NCBI RefSeq assembly: GCF_002929225.1
Contig: NZ_PISM01000020.1
Coordinates: 186,001 to 250,000, forward strand
DNA: 64,000 nucleotides
Direction: 5' to 3'
From: Stutzerimonas kunmingensis
Lineage (GTDB): Bacteria > Pseudomonadota > Gammaproteobacteria > Pseudomonadales > Pseudomonadaceae
Shown here: piece after piece, positions 34,410 to 42,117 of the stretch
Layout of the letters: every line of letters starts with the position of its first letter
How positions within the stretch are numbered: position 1 is the stretch's first letter
Position numbers and translations under genes: made by a program
Notes under the pieces: generated by a model
What the model was told of the DNA's origin: nothing
Seen by the model: the letters and a program-made list of their open reading frames with translations, nothing else
The model's database searches: none

Positions 34410-35339
34410 TCAGGTCCAGCCGTAGCGCACCAGGTGGAAGAAGATCGGCGCGGCGAAGCAGACCGAATCGAGCCGGTCGAGCATGCCGCCGTGGCCCTCG
34501 ATCATGTGCCCCCAGTCCTTGACGCCACGGTCGCGTTTGATCGCCGACATCACCAGGCCGCCGAAGAAGCCCAGCAGGTTCAGCAGCAGCGCCATCAGCG
34601 CCGCCTGCCACCAGGCGAACGGGGTGATCCAGAACAGCGCCGCGCCGATCAGTGTTGCGAGGAAGATCCCGCCGACGAAGCCTTCGACGGTTTTGGACGG
34701 CGACAGGCGCGGGGCGATCTTGCGCTTGCCGGCCAACTTGCCGCACACGTACTGCAACACGTCGGAGAGCTGCACGACGATGATCAGCCAGGCGATCAGC
34801 AGCAGGTTGCGACCTTCGTAGCCGGCAATTTCCAGGGTGAGCAGGGCAGGGACGTGGGAGACGCAGAAGACTGCGATCATCAGGCCCCATTGCACCTTCG
34901 AGGCACGTTCGAGAAAACGCGTGGTGTCGCCGCCCAGCGACGCCAGGATCGGCAGCAACAGGAAGACGTAGACGGGAATGAAGATGGCGAACAGGCCGTA
35001 CCAGCCGACCGCCACCAGCAGATACTGCAGCGGCAGCACCAGGTAGAACGCCGCGACCAGCGCCGGATAGTCGCTGCTGCGTGTCGGTGTCAGCGTCATG
35101 AATTCGCGTAACGCGAAGAACGACACCAGGTAGAAGAGGATCACCACGGCGGTGTGGCCGAGCCAGAAGGCGATGCCAATCAGCGCGACCATCACCCACC
35201 AGGCATTGATGCGGGCGTTGAGGTTGTCGATCACCGGACTCTCGCCGCCGCTGCGACGCTTGAGGACGAAGCCGATCAGCGAGGCCAGGGCGAGCAGGGC
35301 GCCGATACCGGCGAACAGCAGCAGGGTATTGCGATCCAT
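34410..35339 (-). CDS. CdsA-like phosphatidate cytidylyltransferase (YnbB-type)
   Basis: 309 residues with about eight membrane helices. The C-terminal signature SDVLQYVCGKLAGKRKIAPR followed by LSPSKTVEGFVGG and KRDRGVKDWGHMIEGHGGML is that of CDP-diglyceride synthetases, which make CDP-diacylglycerol from phosphatidate and CTP at the inner membrane. It is the third gene of an operon with an acyltransferase (1 bp apart) and a CDP-alcohol phosphatidyltransferase. The combination resembles E. coli ynbA-ynbB, so this is a second, accessory cdsA rather than the essential copy. Confidence 0.87.
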   Translation of the reverse strand: MDRNTLLLFAGIGALLALASLIGFVLKRRSGGESPVIDNLNARINAWWVMVALIGIAFWLGHTAVVILFYLVSFFALREFMTLTPTRSSDYPALVAAFYLVLPLQYLLVAVGWYGLFAIFIPVYVFLLLPILASLGGDTTRFLERASKVQWGLMIAVFCVSHVPALLTLEIAGYEGRNLLLIAWLIIVVQLSDVLQYVCGKLAGKRKIAPRLSPSKTVEGFVGGIFLATLIGAALFWITPFAWWQAALMALLLNLLGFFGGLVMSAIKRDRGVKDWGHMIEGHGGMLDRLDSVCFAAPIFFHLVRYGWT

Positions 35340-35340
35340 G

Positions 35341-35961
35341 TCAGTCTTCCTTCGGGGCCAGTTCTAGCAAAGCCAGGCGAGCGCGCTGCAGAAACGCGTC
35401 CTTGTCCTCGTCCTTTTCGATGCACATGGGCGCGCCGAAGCTGACGCTGCACAGCAGGGGCAGCGGCAGGCTGCGGCCCTTGGGCATCACCCGATTGAGG
35501 TTGGCGATCCACACCGGCACCAGCTCCACGTCCGGACACGCCAGGCCCAGGCGATACAGCCCGCTCTTGAACGGCAGCAGGCCTTCTTCCAGATTGCGCG
35601 TGCCCTCGGGGAAGAGGATCAGTGAATCGCCGCCGGCCAAGGCGTCGAGCATCGGTTGTAGCGGATTCGACTCCGGGCCGCTGCGCTCGCGATCCACCAG
35701 CACACCGTTGAACAGGCGATGGATGACGAAGCGGCGCAGCGCGCTGCTCTGCCAGTAATCGGCGCCGGCGACGGGCCGGGTCCTGCGCCGCAGGTCAGGC
35801 GGCAGCGATGCCCAGAGCAGCACGAAATCACCGTGGCTGCTGTGGTTGGCGAAATAGATGCGTTGCCGGTTGAGCGGCGCGCAGCCGATCCAGAGGCTGC
35901 GTGTACCGGTCAGCAGGCGTGCAACGGAAGTGATCGCGAAGGCGAGCAGGGCGCCGAACAT
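35341..35961 (-). CDS. lysophospholipid acyltransferase (PlsC-like)
   Basis: 206 residues. The acyltransferase motifs NHSSHGDFVLLW (NHxxxxD) at about residue 39 and LFPEGTRNLEEGL at about 115 are both present, with an N-terminal hydrophobic helix. It presumably acylates a lysolipid or glycerol phosphate within the same lipid operon. The stop is directly beside the ynbB-like start, so translation is probably coupled. Confidence 0.85.
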   Translation of the reverse strand: MFGALLAFAITSVARLLTGTRSLWIGCAPLNRQRIYFANHSSHGDFVLLWASLPPDLRRRTRPVAGADYWQSSALRRFVIHRLFNGVLVDRERSGPESNPLQPMLDALAGGDSLILFPEGTRNLEEGLLPFKSGLYRLGLACPDVELVPVWIANLNRVMPKGRSLPLPLLCSVSFGAPMCIEKDEDKDAFLQRARLALLELAPKED

Positions 35962-36013
35962 GGGATGTTCCTCGGTATCGGGCGGGAAGTCGGTGGTGCG
36001 GGTGGGTGGCGGT

Positions 36014-36640
36014 TCAGTCCGCTTCGGCGGGCGCCGATGCGGTTTCCGCCAGGCCTTGTCTGACCCGGTTGCTCAGCGTGAGGATCGACAGCCCGGCGAT
36101 CAGCAGCAACAAGCCGTTGATCCAGGCGGCTGGCAACAGGCCCAGGGCGACGCCGGTGGCCAGCACGCCGAAGGCGAAGGCCCTGTCGCTCTTGCCCATC
36201 GGGCCGTCGTAACGGCGTGAGGCGCCCACCATCGGACCGAGCACACCGGCGTACTCGATCAGCGCTGCGAGCACCACCACCAGCACCACGGCAGCTGGCC
36301 AGACGCCGGTCACCAGCGCGAGCGGCAGGTAGAGCGCCGCATCGGCGGCCACATCGCAGAGTTCGTTGAGGTAGGCGCCGAGCTTCGATTGCTGGCCGAA
36401 TTCTCGCGCCAGCATGCCGTCGATGGCGTTCAGTGCCATGCGCAGCAGCATCCACAGTGGGATCAGCAGGAAGATCCAGAGGTGCTCGATCAGCAGCGCG
36501 ACCGCCGCTGCGACTGCCAGCGACACGACCAGCGCTGCCAGCGTGACCTGATTGGCCGTGATGCCGCTGCCATAGAGGCGCTGGACCAGTGGGCGCAGTA
36601 GTGCCTGAAAACGGGGTTTGAGCTGATAGATGGAGGGCAT
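36014..36640 (-). CDS. CDP-alcohol phosphatidyltransferase family protein (YnbA-type)
   Basis: 208 residues from the ATG at 36638-36640 (AAAGGA 8 bp upstream). It has multiple membrane helices and a CDP-alcohol phosphatidyltransferase motif at residues 71-96: NAIDGMLAR then GAYLNELCD. Compared with the family pattern D-xx-D-G-xx-A-R...G-xxx-D-xxx-D, the first and third Asp are Asn (N71 and N92). The YnbA subgroup, as I recall it, shares these changes, so this need not mean inactivity but a different alcohol or reaction. First gene of the three-gene lipid operon. Confidence 0.82.
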   Translation of the reverse strand: MPSIYQLKPRFQALLRPLVQRLYGSGITANQVTLAALVVSLAVAAAVALLIEHLWIFLLIPLWMLLRMALNAIDGMLAREFGQQSKLGAYLNELCDVAADAALYLPLALVTGVWPAAVVLVVVLAALIEYAGVLGPMVGASRRYDGPMGKSDRAFAFGVLATGVALGLLPAAWINGLLLLIAGLSILTLSNRVRQGLAETASAPAEAD

Positions 36641-36805
36641 GCATCGATTCCTTTCGATGATCGGCGAGTCGCGCATTTCGGCTAACGCCAGCGCGCATCC
36701 TGTGCGCCCGGCACTTTGGGGTAAAGCCCCGGCGCTCGCAAGCTGCGCTGGAAAATTTGCGAGGTGTTGAACGCTTTCGCGCCGCGCGGGTAGCGGGGAA
36801 TCGAC

Positions 36806-37759
36806 CTAGAAGGCAAAAGGCAGCGCGCTGGATGGATGCTGGCGCGCTTTCAGCAGCCGATGAAATTCGCCGGGATCCTTCACCTGCACGTCCGTCTTGC
36901 CTTCGTGACGCTGCGCCGCGATCAGTCGCGATAGCCAGAAACGCACGCAGGCCACGCGCAGCATCGGCTGCCAGAGCTCGGCTTCGGCCGGGGTGAAGCG
37001 GCGCAGTGCGGAGTAGGCCGCCAGCAAGGGTTCGCTGCGTTCACCGTCGATCTCGCCATTGGGGTGCGAGCACCAGTCGTTCACGGCGATGGCCAGGTCG
37101 TAGAGCATGGGCCCGGAGCAGGCGTTGTAGAAGTCGATCACACCGGTCAGGTGGCTGCCTTCGAACAGCACGTTGTCGCGGAACAGATCGGCGTGCAGGT
37201 TTGCGCGCGGCAGGGCGAGGAGTTTCGGCCGCAGCTCGGCGATCTCTGCCAGGCCTTCGCGCAACAGCGGCAGCTGGTCCTCGGGCAGGCTCAGCGCCAG
37301 GCTCGGCCCCTGTTCCTGCATCCAATCTAGGCCACGGTCGCTGGCGCGTTCAAGGATGTGCTCGCGGGTGGCCAGATGCAGACGCGCCAGCAGCCGGCCG
37401 ACCTCGGCGCAATGGTGCGGATTGGGCGCCATCACATGCTTGCCGGGCAGACGCGGCTGCAGCAGCGCAGGCTTTTCCGCCAGTTTGCGCAGCGCCTCGC
37501 CCTGCTCGCTGCGCAGCGCATAGGGCACCGGAAGGCCGGCGCGGTGCAGCACGTCGAGCAGCTCGATGAAGAACGGCAAATCCTGGGTCGGACCACGCTC
37601 GATCAGCGTCAGGACGTATTCGCCCTGTTCGAGGCTGACGAAGAAATTGCTGTTCTCGCTGCCTGCGACGATGCCCTGGAAGTCGCGCAACCGGCCAAGC
37701 CGGTACGGCGCCAGAAAGGCTTCCAGTTCATCGCGTTGCAGGGGCGTGAATACCGACAT
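36806..37759 (-). CDS. thrB: homoserine kinase (type II, APH-like)
   Basis: 317 residues. MSVFTPLQRDELEAFLAPYR, LPRANLHADLFRDNVLFEG (catalytic Asp of the aminoglycoside-phosphotransferase-like fold) and GVIDFYNACSGPMLYDLAIA are the ThrB-II signatures. It phosphorylates homoserine in threonine synthesis. It is followed upstream by a DUF2782 gene and polA in the divergent direction, the usual order in Pseudomonas. Confidence 0.93.
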   Translation of the reverse strand: MSVFTPLQRDELEAFLAPYRLGRLRDFQGIVAGSENSNFFVSLEQGEYVLTLIERGPTQDLPFFIELLDVLHRAGLPVPYALRSEQGEALRKLAEKPALLQPRLPGKHVMAPNPHHCAEVGRLLARLHLATREHILERASDRGLDWMQEQGPSLALSLPEDQLPLLREGLAEIAELRPKLLALPRANLHADLFRDNVLFEGSHLTGVIDFYNACSGPMLYDLAIAVNDWCSHPNGEIDGERSEPLLAAYSALRRFTPAEAELWQPMLRVACVRFWLSRLIAAQRHEGKTDVQVKDPGEFHRLLKARQHPSSALPFAF

Positions 37760-37783
37760 GCTGTGCTCCCGACGGTTGATGGG

Positions 37784-38068
37784 TTACCAGCTGAAGATCT
37801 TCCAGGAGGGGATCAGCATGTCCGGCTGGTCGGAACGGACGAAGTTGCCGTCGTTGCCGTCTGCACGCACCAGAAAGTACGGTTTGCCATGCTTGGGCGT
37901 GACTTTCACGGCATAGAGGAAGCCATTGACGCGGTATTCCTCGACGGTACGGTCGCCTTCCTGACGGATGGTTACGTCGGGCTCGCCGTCGACCGACTCC
38001 TGGGCAAAACCGGCCAGGGGAGCGCACGCCAGCAGGCTGGCCAGCATCAGGTGTTTGAGAGCGCGCAT
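37784..38068 (-). CDS. DUF2782 periplasmic protein
   Basis: 94 residues from the ATG at 38066-38068, with a signal peptide (MRALKHLMLASLLACAPLAG, cleavage near GFAQ). The mature part DVTIRQEGDRTVEEYRVNGF followed by LYAVKVTPKHGKPYFLVRAD is the DUF2782 pattern. Function unknown. It ends 24 bp before thrB and is divergent from polA. Confidence 0.85.
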   Translation of the reverse strand: MRALKHLMLASLLACAPLAGFAQESVDGEPDVTIRQEGDRTVEEYRVNGFLYAVKVTPKHGKPYFLVRADGNDGNFVRSDQPDMLIPSWKIFSW

Positions 38069-38144
38069 GGTAACCTTGTCCCTTTGTCGATAAGTGGTCC
38101 TTGGCATTCTAGCTCCGGGCCCGCCGAAAAGGTTGATTCCGCTC

Positions 38145-40889
38145 ATGAGCCAAGCTCCCCTCATCCTGGTGGACGGTTCGTCCTACCTCTATCGCGCCTT
38201 CCATGCCCTGCCTCCTCTGGCCACCTCCACCGGAAAGCCGACCGGCGCGGTCAAGGGCGTGCTGAACATGTTGCTCAGCCTGCGCCGGCAGTATCCGGAC
38301 AGTCCGTTCGCGGTGGTTTTCGATGCCAAGGGGCCAACCTTCCGCGACGCGCTGTTCGAGAACTACAAGTCGCACCGCCCGCCGATGCCGGATGATCTGC
38401 GCTCGCAGGTCGAGCCGCTGCATGCCAGCGTCCGCGCCCTCGGCATGCCGCTGCTGTGCGTGGAAGGCGTGGAGGCCGACGACGTCATCGGCACCCTGGC
38501 GCGCCAGTGCGCGGCGCTCGCCCGCGACGTGATCATCTCCACCGGCGACAAGGACATGGCGCAGCTGGTCTGTCCGCACGTCACGCTGGTCAACACCATG
38601 ACTGGCAGCGTTTATGACATCGAAGGCGTGAAGAACAAGTTCGGCGTTGGCCCGGAGCTGATTATCGACTTCCTCGCGCTGATGGGCGACAAGGTCGACA
38701 ATATTCCTGGCGTGCCAGGCGTCGGTGAAAAGACTGCGTGCGGCTTGCTCAACGGTATTCCCGGCGGGCTCAAGGGGCTTTACGACAACCTCGACCAGGT
38801 CGCCGGCCTGCCGATCCGTGGTGCCAAGTCATTGGGCGCCAAGCTCGCCGAACACCGCGACGCCGCCTTCATGTCCTATGAGCTGGCGACCATCAAGCTC
38901 GACGTGCCGCTGGACGTCGAGGTCGCCGACCTGATGCCCGGCGAGCCGCACCGCGAGGCGCTGATCGCGCTGTACCGCGAGCTGGAATTCAAGAACTGGC
39001 TGGACGACCTGCTGCGCGAGGCCAAGGCCGCGGGCGAGAACTGCGAGGTGCAGCCAGAAGGCTGCTCGATCCAGGCCGAAGCCGAGTACACCACGATCCT
39101 TGATCCGGCCGAGTTCGATGCCTGGCTCGAGCGCCTGAAGAACGCCGAGTGCTTCGCCTTCGATACCGAAACCACCAGCATCGATGCTCAGCGCGCCGAG
39201 CTGGTCGGCGTGTCGTTCGCCGTCGAGCCGGGCCAGGCGGCCTATGTGCCGCTGCGTCATTCCTATATGGGTGTGCCGCAGCAGCTCGAACTGGATGCCG
39301 TGCTTGGCGCGCTCAAGCCGCTGCTGGAGGATCCGGCGAAGACCAAGATCTGCCAGCACGGCAAGTACGACATGAACGTGCTGATGCACTACGGCATCGA
39401 GATGCGCGGCATGACCTTCGACACCATGCTCGAATCCTACGTGCTCGACGCCACCGCCACTCGCCACGACATGGATAGCCTGGCGCTGAAATATCTCGGC
39501 CGTGGCACCATCCGTTTCGAGGACATCGCCGGCAAGGGCGCCAAGCAGCTGACCTTCGACCAGATCGCCATCGAACAGGCGGGGCCCTACGCCGCCGAGG
39601 ACGCCGATGTCACCCTGCGCCTGCACCAGACCTTGCTCGGCAAGCTGGAGCAGACGCCATCGCTGCTCAAGGTGCTGACCGAGATCGAGATGCCGCTGGT
39701 GCCGGTGCTGGCGCGCATCGAGCGCAACGGCGCGCTGGTCGATGCGCAGTTGCTCGGCCAGCAGAGCGTCGAGCTGGGCGACAAGCTGGTGCAGCTGGAA
39801 CGCGAGGCCTTCGATATTGCCGGCGAGGAGTTCAACCTCGGCTCGCCCAAGCAGCTCTGCGCGATCCTCTATGACAAGCTCGGCTGCCCGGTAATCTCCA
39901 AGACCGCCGGCGGCCAGCCGTCCACCGCGGAAAGCGTGCTTGCCGAACTGGCCGAGCAGGATTACCCGCTGCCGAAGGTGATCATGCAGCACCGCTCCTT
40001 GAGCAAGCTCAAGGGCACCTACACCGACAAGCTGCCGCAGCAGATCAATCCGCGCACCGGGCGCATCCACACCAGTTACCACCAGGCGGTGACCGCCACC
40101 GGGCGGCTGTCCTCCTCGGACCCGAACCTGCAGAACATCCCGATCCGCACCGCCGAGGGGCGGCGTATCCGCCAGGCCTTCATCGCGGCACCGGGCTACA
40201 AGCTGCTCGCGGCTGACTACTCGCAGATCGAGCTGCGCATCATGGCTCACCTGGCGCAGGATGCCGGCTTGCTGCACGCCTTCCAGAACGACCTGGACGT
40301 GCACCGCGCCACGGCCGCCGAGGTGTTCGGCGTACCGCTGGAGCAGGTCAGCAACGATCAGCGCCGCAGCGCCAAGGCCATCAACTTCGGCCTGATCTAC
40401 GGCATGAGCGCCTTCGGCCTGGCCAAGCAGATCGACGTCGGCCGCAAGGAAGCGCAGCAGTACATCGACCGTTATTTCGCCCGCTACCCCGGCGTGCTCG
40501 CCTACATGGAGCGCACCCGCACCCAGGCCGCCGAGCAGGGCTATGTCGAGACGCTGTTCGGTCGGCGGCTGTACCTGTCGGAGATCAATTCGAAGAACGG
40601 CGCCATGCGCAAGGGTGCCGAACGCACCGCGATCAACGCGCCGATGCAGGGCACCGCAGCGGACATCATCAAGCGCGCCATGATCGCCGTAGACGGCTGG
40701 CTGCAGCAGAGCGGGCTGGATGCGCGGGTGATCCTGCAGGTCCACGATGAATTGGTGCTGGAAGTGCGCGAAGACCTGGTCGAGCAGGTCCGCCAGCAGA
40801 TCTGTCCGTTGATGAGCGAGGCGGCCCAGCTGGACGTACCGCTGCTGGTCGAAGCGGGCGTTGGCAACAACTGGGACGAGGCGCACTGA
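38145..40889 (+). CDS. polA: DNA polymerase I
   Basis: 914 residues. Three parts: 5'-3' exonuclease (1-300; LILVDGSSYLYRAFHALPPL, ISTGDKDMAQLV), proofreading 3'-5' exonuclease (about 330-520; CFAFDTETTSID), and polymerase with motif A (ADYSQIELRIMAHL), motif B (RRSAKAINFGLIYGMSAFGL) and motif C (QVHDELVLEV). Full length. The start is at 38145; an in-frame ATG 51 bp upstream lacks family support. Confidence 0.97.
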   Translation: MSQAPLILVDGSSYLYRAFHALPPLATSTGKPTGAVKGVLNMLLSLRRQYPDSPFAVVFDAKGPTFRDALFENYKSHRPPMPDDLRSQVEPLHASVRALGMPLLCVEGVEADDVIGTLARQCAALARDVIISTGDKDMAQLVCPHVTLVNTMTGSVYDIEGVKNKFGVGPELIIDFLALMGDKVDNIPGVPGVGEKTACGLLNGIPGGLKGLYDNLDQVAGLPIRGAKSLGAKLAEHRDAAFMSYELATIKLDVPLDVEVADLMPGEPHREALIALYRELEFKNWLDDLLREAKAAGENCEVQPEGCSIQAEAEYTTILDPAEFDAWLERLKNAECFAFDTETTSIDAQRAELVGVSFAVEPGQAAYVPLRHSYMGVPQQLELDAVLGALKPLLEDPAKTKICQHGKYDMNVLMHYGIEMRGMTFDTMLESYVLDATATRHDMDSLALKYLGRGTIRFEDIAGKGAKQLTFDQIAIEQAGPYAAEDADVTLRLHQTLLGKLEQTPSLLKVLTEIEMPLVPVLARIERNGALVDAQLLGQQSVELGDKLVQLEREAFDIAGEEFNLGSPKQLCAILYDKLGCPVISKTAGGQPSTAESVLAELAEQDYPLPKVIMQHRSLSKLKGTYTDKLPQQINPRTGRIHTSYHQAVTATGRLSSSDPNLQNIPIRTAEGRRIRQAFIAAPGYKLLAADYSQIELRIMAHLAQDAGLLHAFQNDLDVHRATAAEVFGVPLEQVSNDQRRSAKAINFGLIYGMSAFGLAKQIDVGRKEAQQYIDRYFARYPGVLAYMERTRTQAAEQGYVETLFGRRLYLSEINSKNGAMRKGAERTAINAPMQGTAADIIKRAMIAVDGWLQQSGLDARVILQVHDELVLEVREDLVEQVRQQICPLMSEAAQLDVPLLVEAGVGNNWDEAH

Positions 40890-40902
40890 CCGGGCTGCCG
40901 AA

Positions 40903-40930
40903 AAATTTCGGTAGTCGACGAAATTTTTTT
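40903..40930 (+). terminator. polA terminator
   Basis: Stem AAATTTCG/CGAAATTT followed by T residues; an alternative overlapping hairpin (CTGCCGAAA/TTTCGGTAG) starts at 40895. Confidence 0.6.
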
Positions 40931-40940
40931 CGTCCGCGTT

Positions 40941-40968
40941 GAACTTCCGCTGCAACCATCCGGTCAGA
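40941..40968 (+). promoter_or_regulatory. sigma22 (AlgU/RpoE-type) promoter of the ErsA-like sRNA
   Basis: GAACTT at 40941-40946, 17 bp, then TCAGA at 40964-40968, a near-consensus AlgU promoter. It sits directly ahead of the structured RNA region, and ErsA of P. aeruginosa is known to be sigma22-dependent. Confidence 0.7.
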
Positions 40969-40973
40969 GCATG

Positions 40974-41102
40974 CGAAGGGTGTAAAAGCCCTTCGATGCT
41001 CCTTGTTGTGTTAAGTGTTGGCAGATCTCTGGACCCCGCCCTAGCGGTCCGGATTTGGACCTCGAACTTCCCCCTCCCCCAATGAAGTTCGAGGTTTTTT
41101 TT
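40974..41102 (+). ncRNA. ersA: ErsA-like regulatory small RNA
   Basis: Located downstream of polA, the conserved position of ErsA in Pseudomonas (and of Spot 42 in enterobacteria). The 5' end forms a hairpin (CGAAGGG/CCCTTCG at about 40974-40999). The 3' end is a strong terminator: 11-bp stem CCTCGAACTTC/GAAGTTCGAGG at 41060-41070 and 41084-41094 with eight T. Its loop CCCCTCCCCCAAT carries the C-rich word typical of ErsA, used for pairing with targets such as algC and oprD in P. aeruginosa. The exact 5' end is inferred from the sigma22 promoter. Confidence 0.8.
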
Positions 41103-41352
41103 GCCTGCAGAAAAGTAGATGAGGCCTCACCGGGGCAATGGCTTGCGCAATTTTTTGCGCAGCATTCTGTGGATAAGTTTGTGGGTAAGCTGTTCGCAGT
41201 GCGATGAGTCGCGAGCTTGGTGGGCGTTGCGCAACTTGTTGCCATGTCTGCGCAGGAACTTGCGCAGCTTTCTGTGTCGGGCATCACCTCTGCTATTTGG
41301 GTTGTGTGGTGTAAATTAAATATCTTTTTGATAAATAAGAATTTTTTTATTT

Positions 41353-41368
41353 TGGCACGGCGCTTGTT
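41353..41368 (+). promoter_or_regulatory. putative sigma54 promoter of hcp
   Basis: TTGGCACGGCGCTTGT has GG and GT exactly 12 bp apart, matching the sigma54 pattern TGGCACG-N4-TTGC except for the last base. It is 48 bp before hcp. The region 41103-41352 is AT rich, holds no supported gene and could carry enhancer-binding sites. Confidence 0.5.
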
Positions 41369-41415
41369 GTTACGAAATGGCCATTTGGCACTCATTTCAG
41401 ACAAGGAGAGCACCC

Positions 41416-41934
41416 ATGCCAACACCCGCGTATCTGTCCCTCGAAGGCACCAAGCAAGGCCTGATCACCGCCGGCACCTTCACCGAGGACTCGGTTGGCA
41501 ACATCTTCCAGGAAGGCCATGAGGACCAGATCCTGGTGCAGGCCTTCCAGCATCAGGTCATCATCCCGCGTGACCCGCAGTCCGGCCAGCCGACAGGCCA
41601 GCGCGTACACAAGCCGCTGATGATCACCAAGGTATTCGATAAGTCGTCGCCGCTGATCTTCAACGCTCTGACTTCCGGCGAGCGCCTGAACAAGTGCCGT
41701 CTGGAGTGGTACCGCACCTCGTCCACCGGCACCCAGGAACACTACTTCACCATCGAACTGGAAGATGCGGTGATCGTCGACGTGCAGTCGCGCATGCCCA
41801 ACTGCCAGGACCCGAACATGTCCCATTTCACTCATCTGGAAGACGTGTACTTCACCTACCGCAAGATCGTCTGGACCCACGAGGTTTCCGGCACCTCTGG
41901 CTCCGACGACTGGCGCACCCCGATCGCTGGCTGA
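41416..41934 (+). CDS. hcp: T6SS tube protein Hcp
   Basis: 172 residues from the ATG at 41416, with AAGGAGAG 7 bp upstream. MPTPAYLSLEGTKQGLITAG, VQAFQHQVIIPRDPQSGQPT, HKPLMITKVFDKSSP and HLEDVYFTYRKIVWTHEVSG are classic Hcp. It forms hexameric rings of the secreted tube. First gene of an orphan hcp-vgrG effector island; a terminator-like hairpin follows. Confidence 0.96.
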   Translation: MPTPAYLSLEGTKQGLITAGTFTEDSVGNIFQEGHEDQILVQAFQHQVIIPRDPQSGQPTGQRVHKPLMITKVFDKSSPLIFNALTSGERLNKCRLEWYRTSSTGTQEHYFTIELEDAVIVDVQSRMPNCQDPNMSHFTHLEDVYFTYRKIVWTHEVSGTSGSDDWRTPIAG

Positions 41935-41950
41935 TTCGCGGCGGTCCCGC

Positions 41951-41974
41951 TTCGGCCAGGCTCGCCTGGCCGAA
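41951..41974 (+). terminator. hairpin between hcp and vgrG
   Basis: Stem TTCGGCCAGG/CCTGGCCGAA with loop CTCG, then CGCTTTTTG. It should stop part of the transcription, allowing far more Hcp than VgrG. Confidence 0.65.
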
Positions 41975-42117
41975 CGCTTTTTGCGAAGCACTGAACAGAT
42001 TCCGCCATCGTCGTTCTGGAATGCGCGAACCACGCATTCTAGAGCGGTCGGCCTGTGTTACACGGGGCTCCGCAAGCGCCCATGCGCTGATACATGGATT
42101 GAACAGGAGGAACATGG

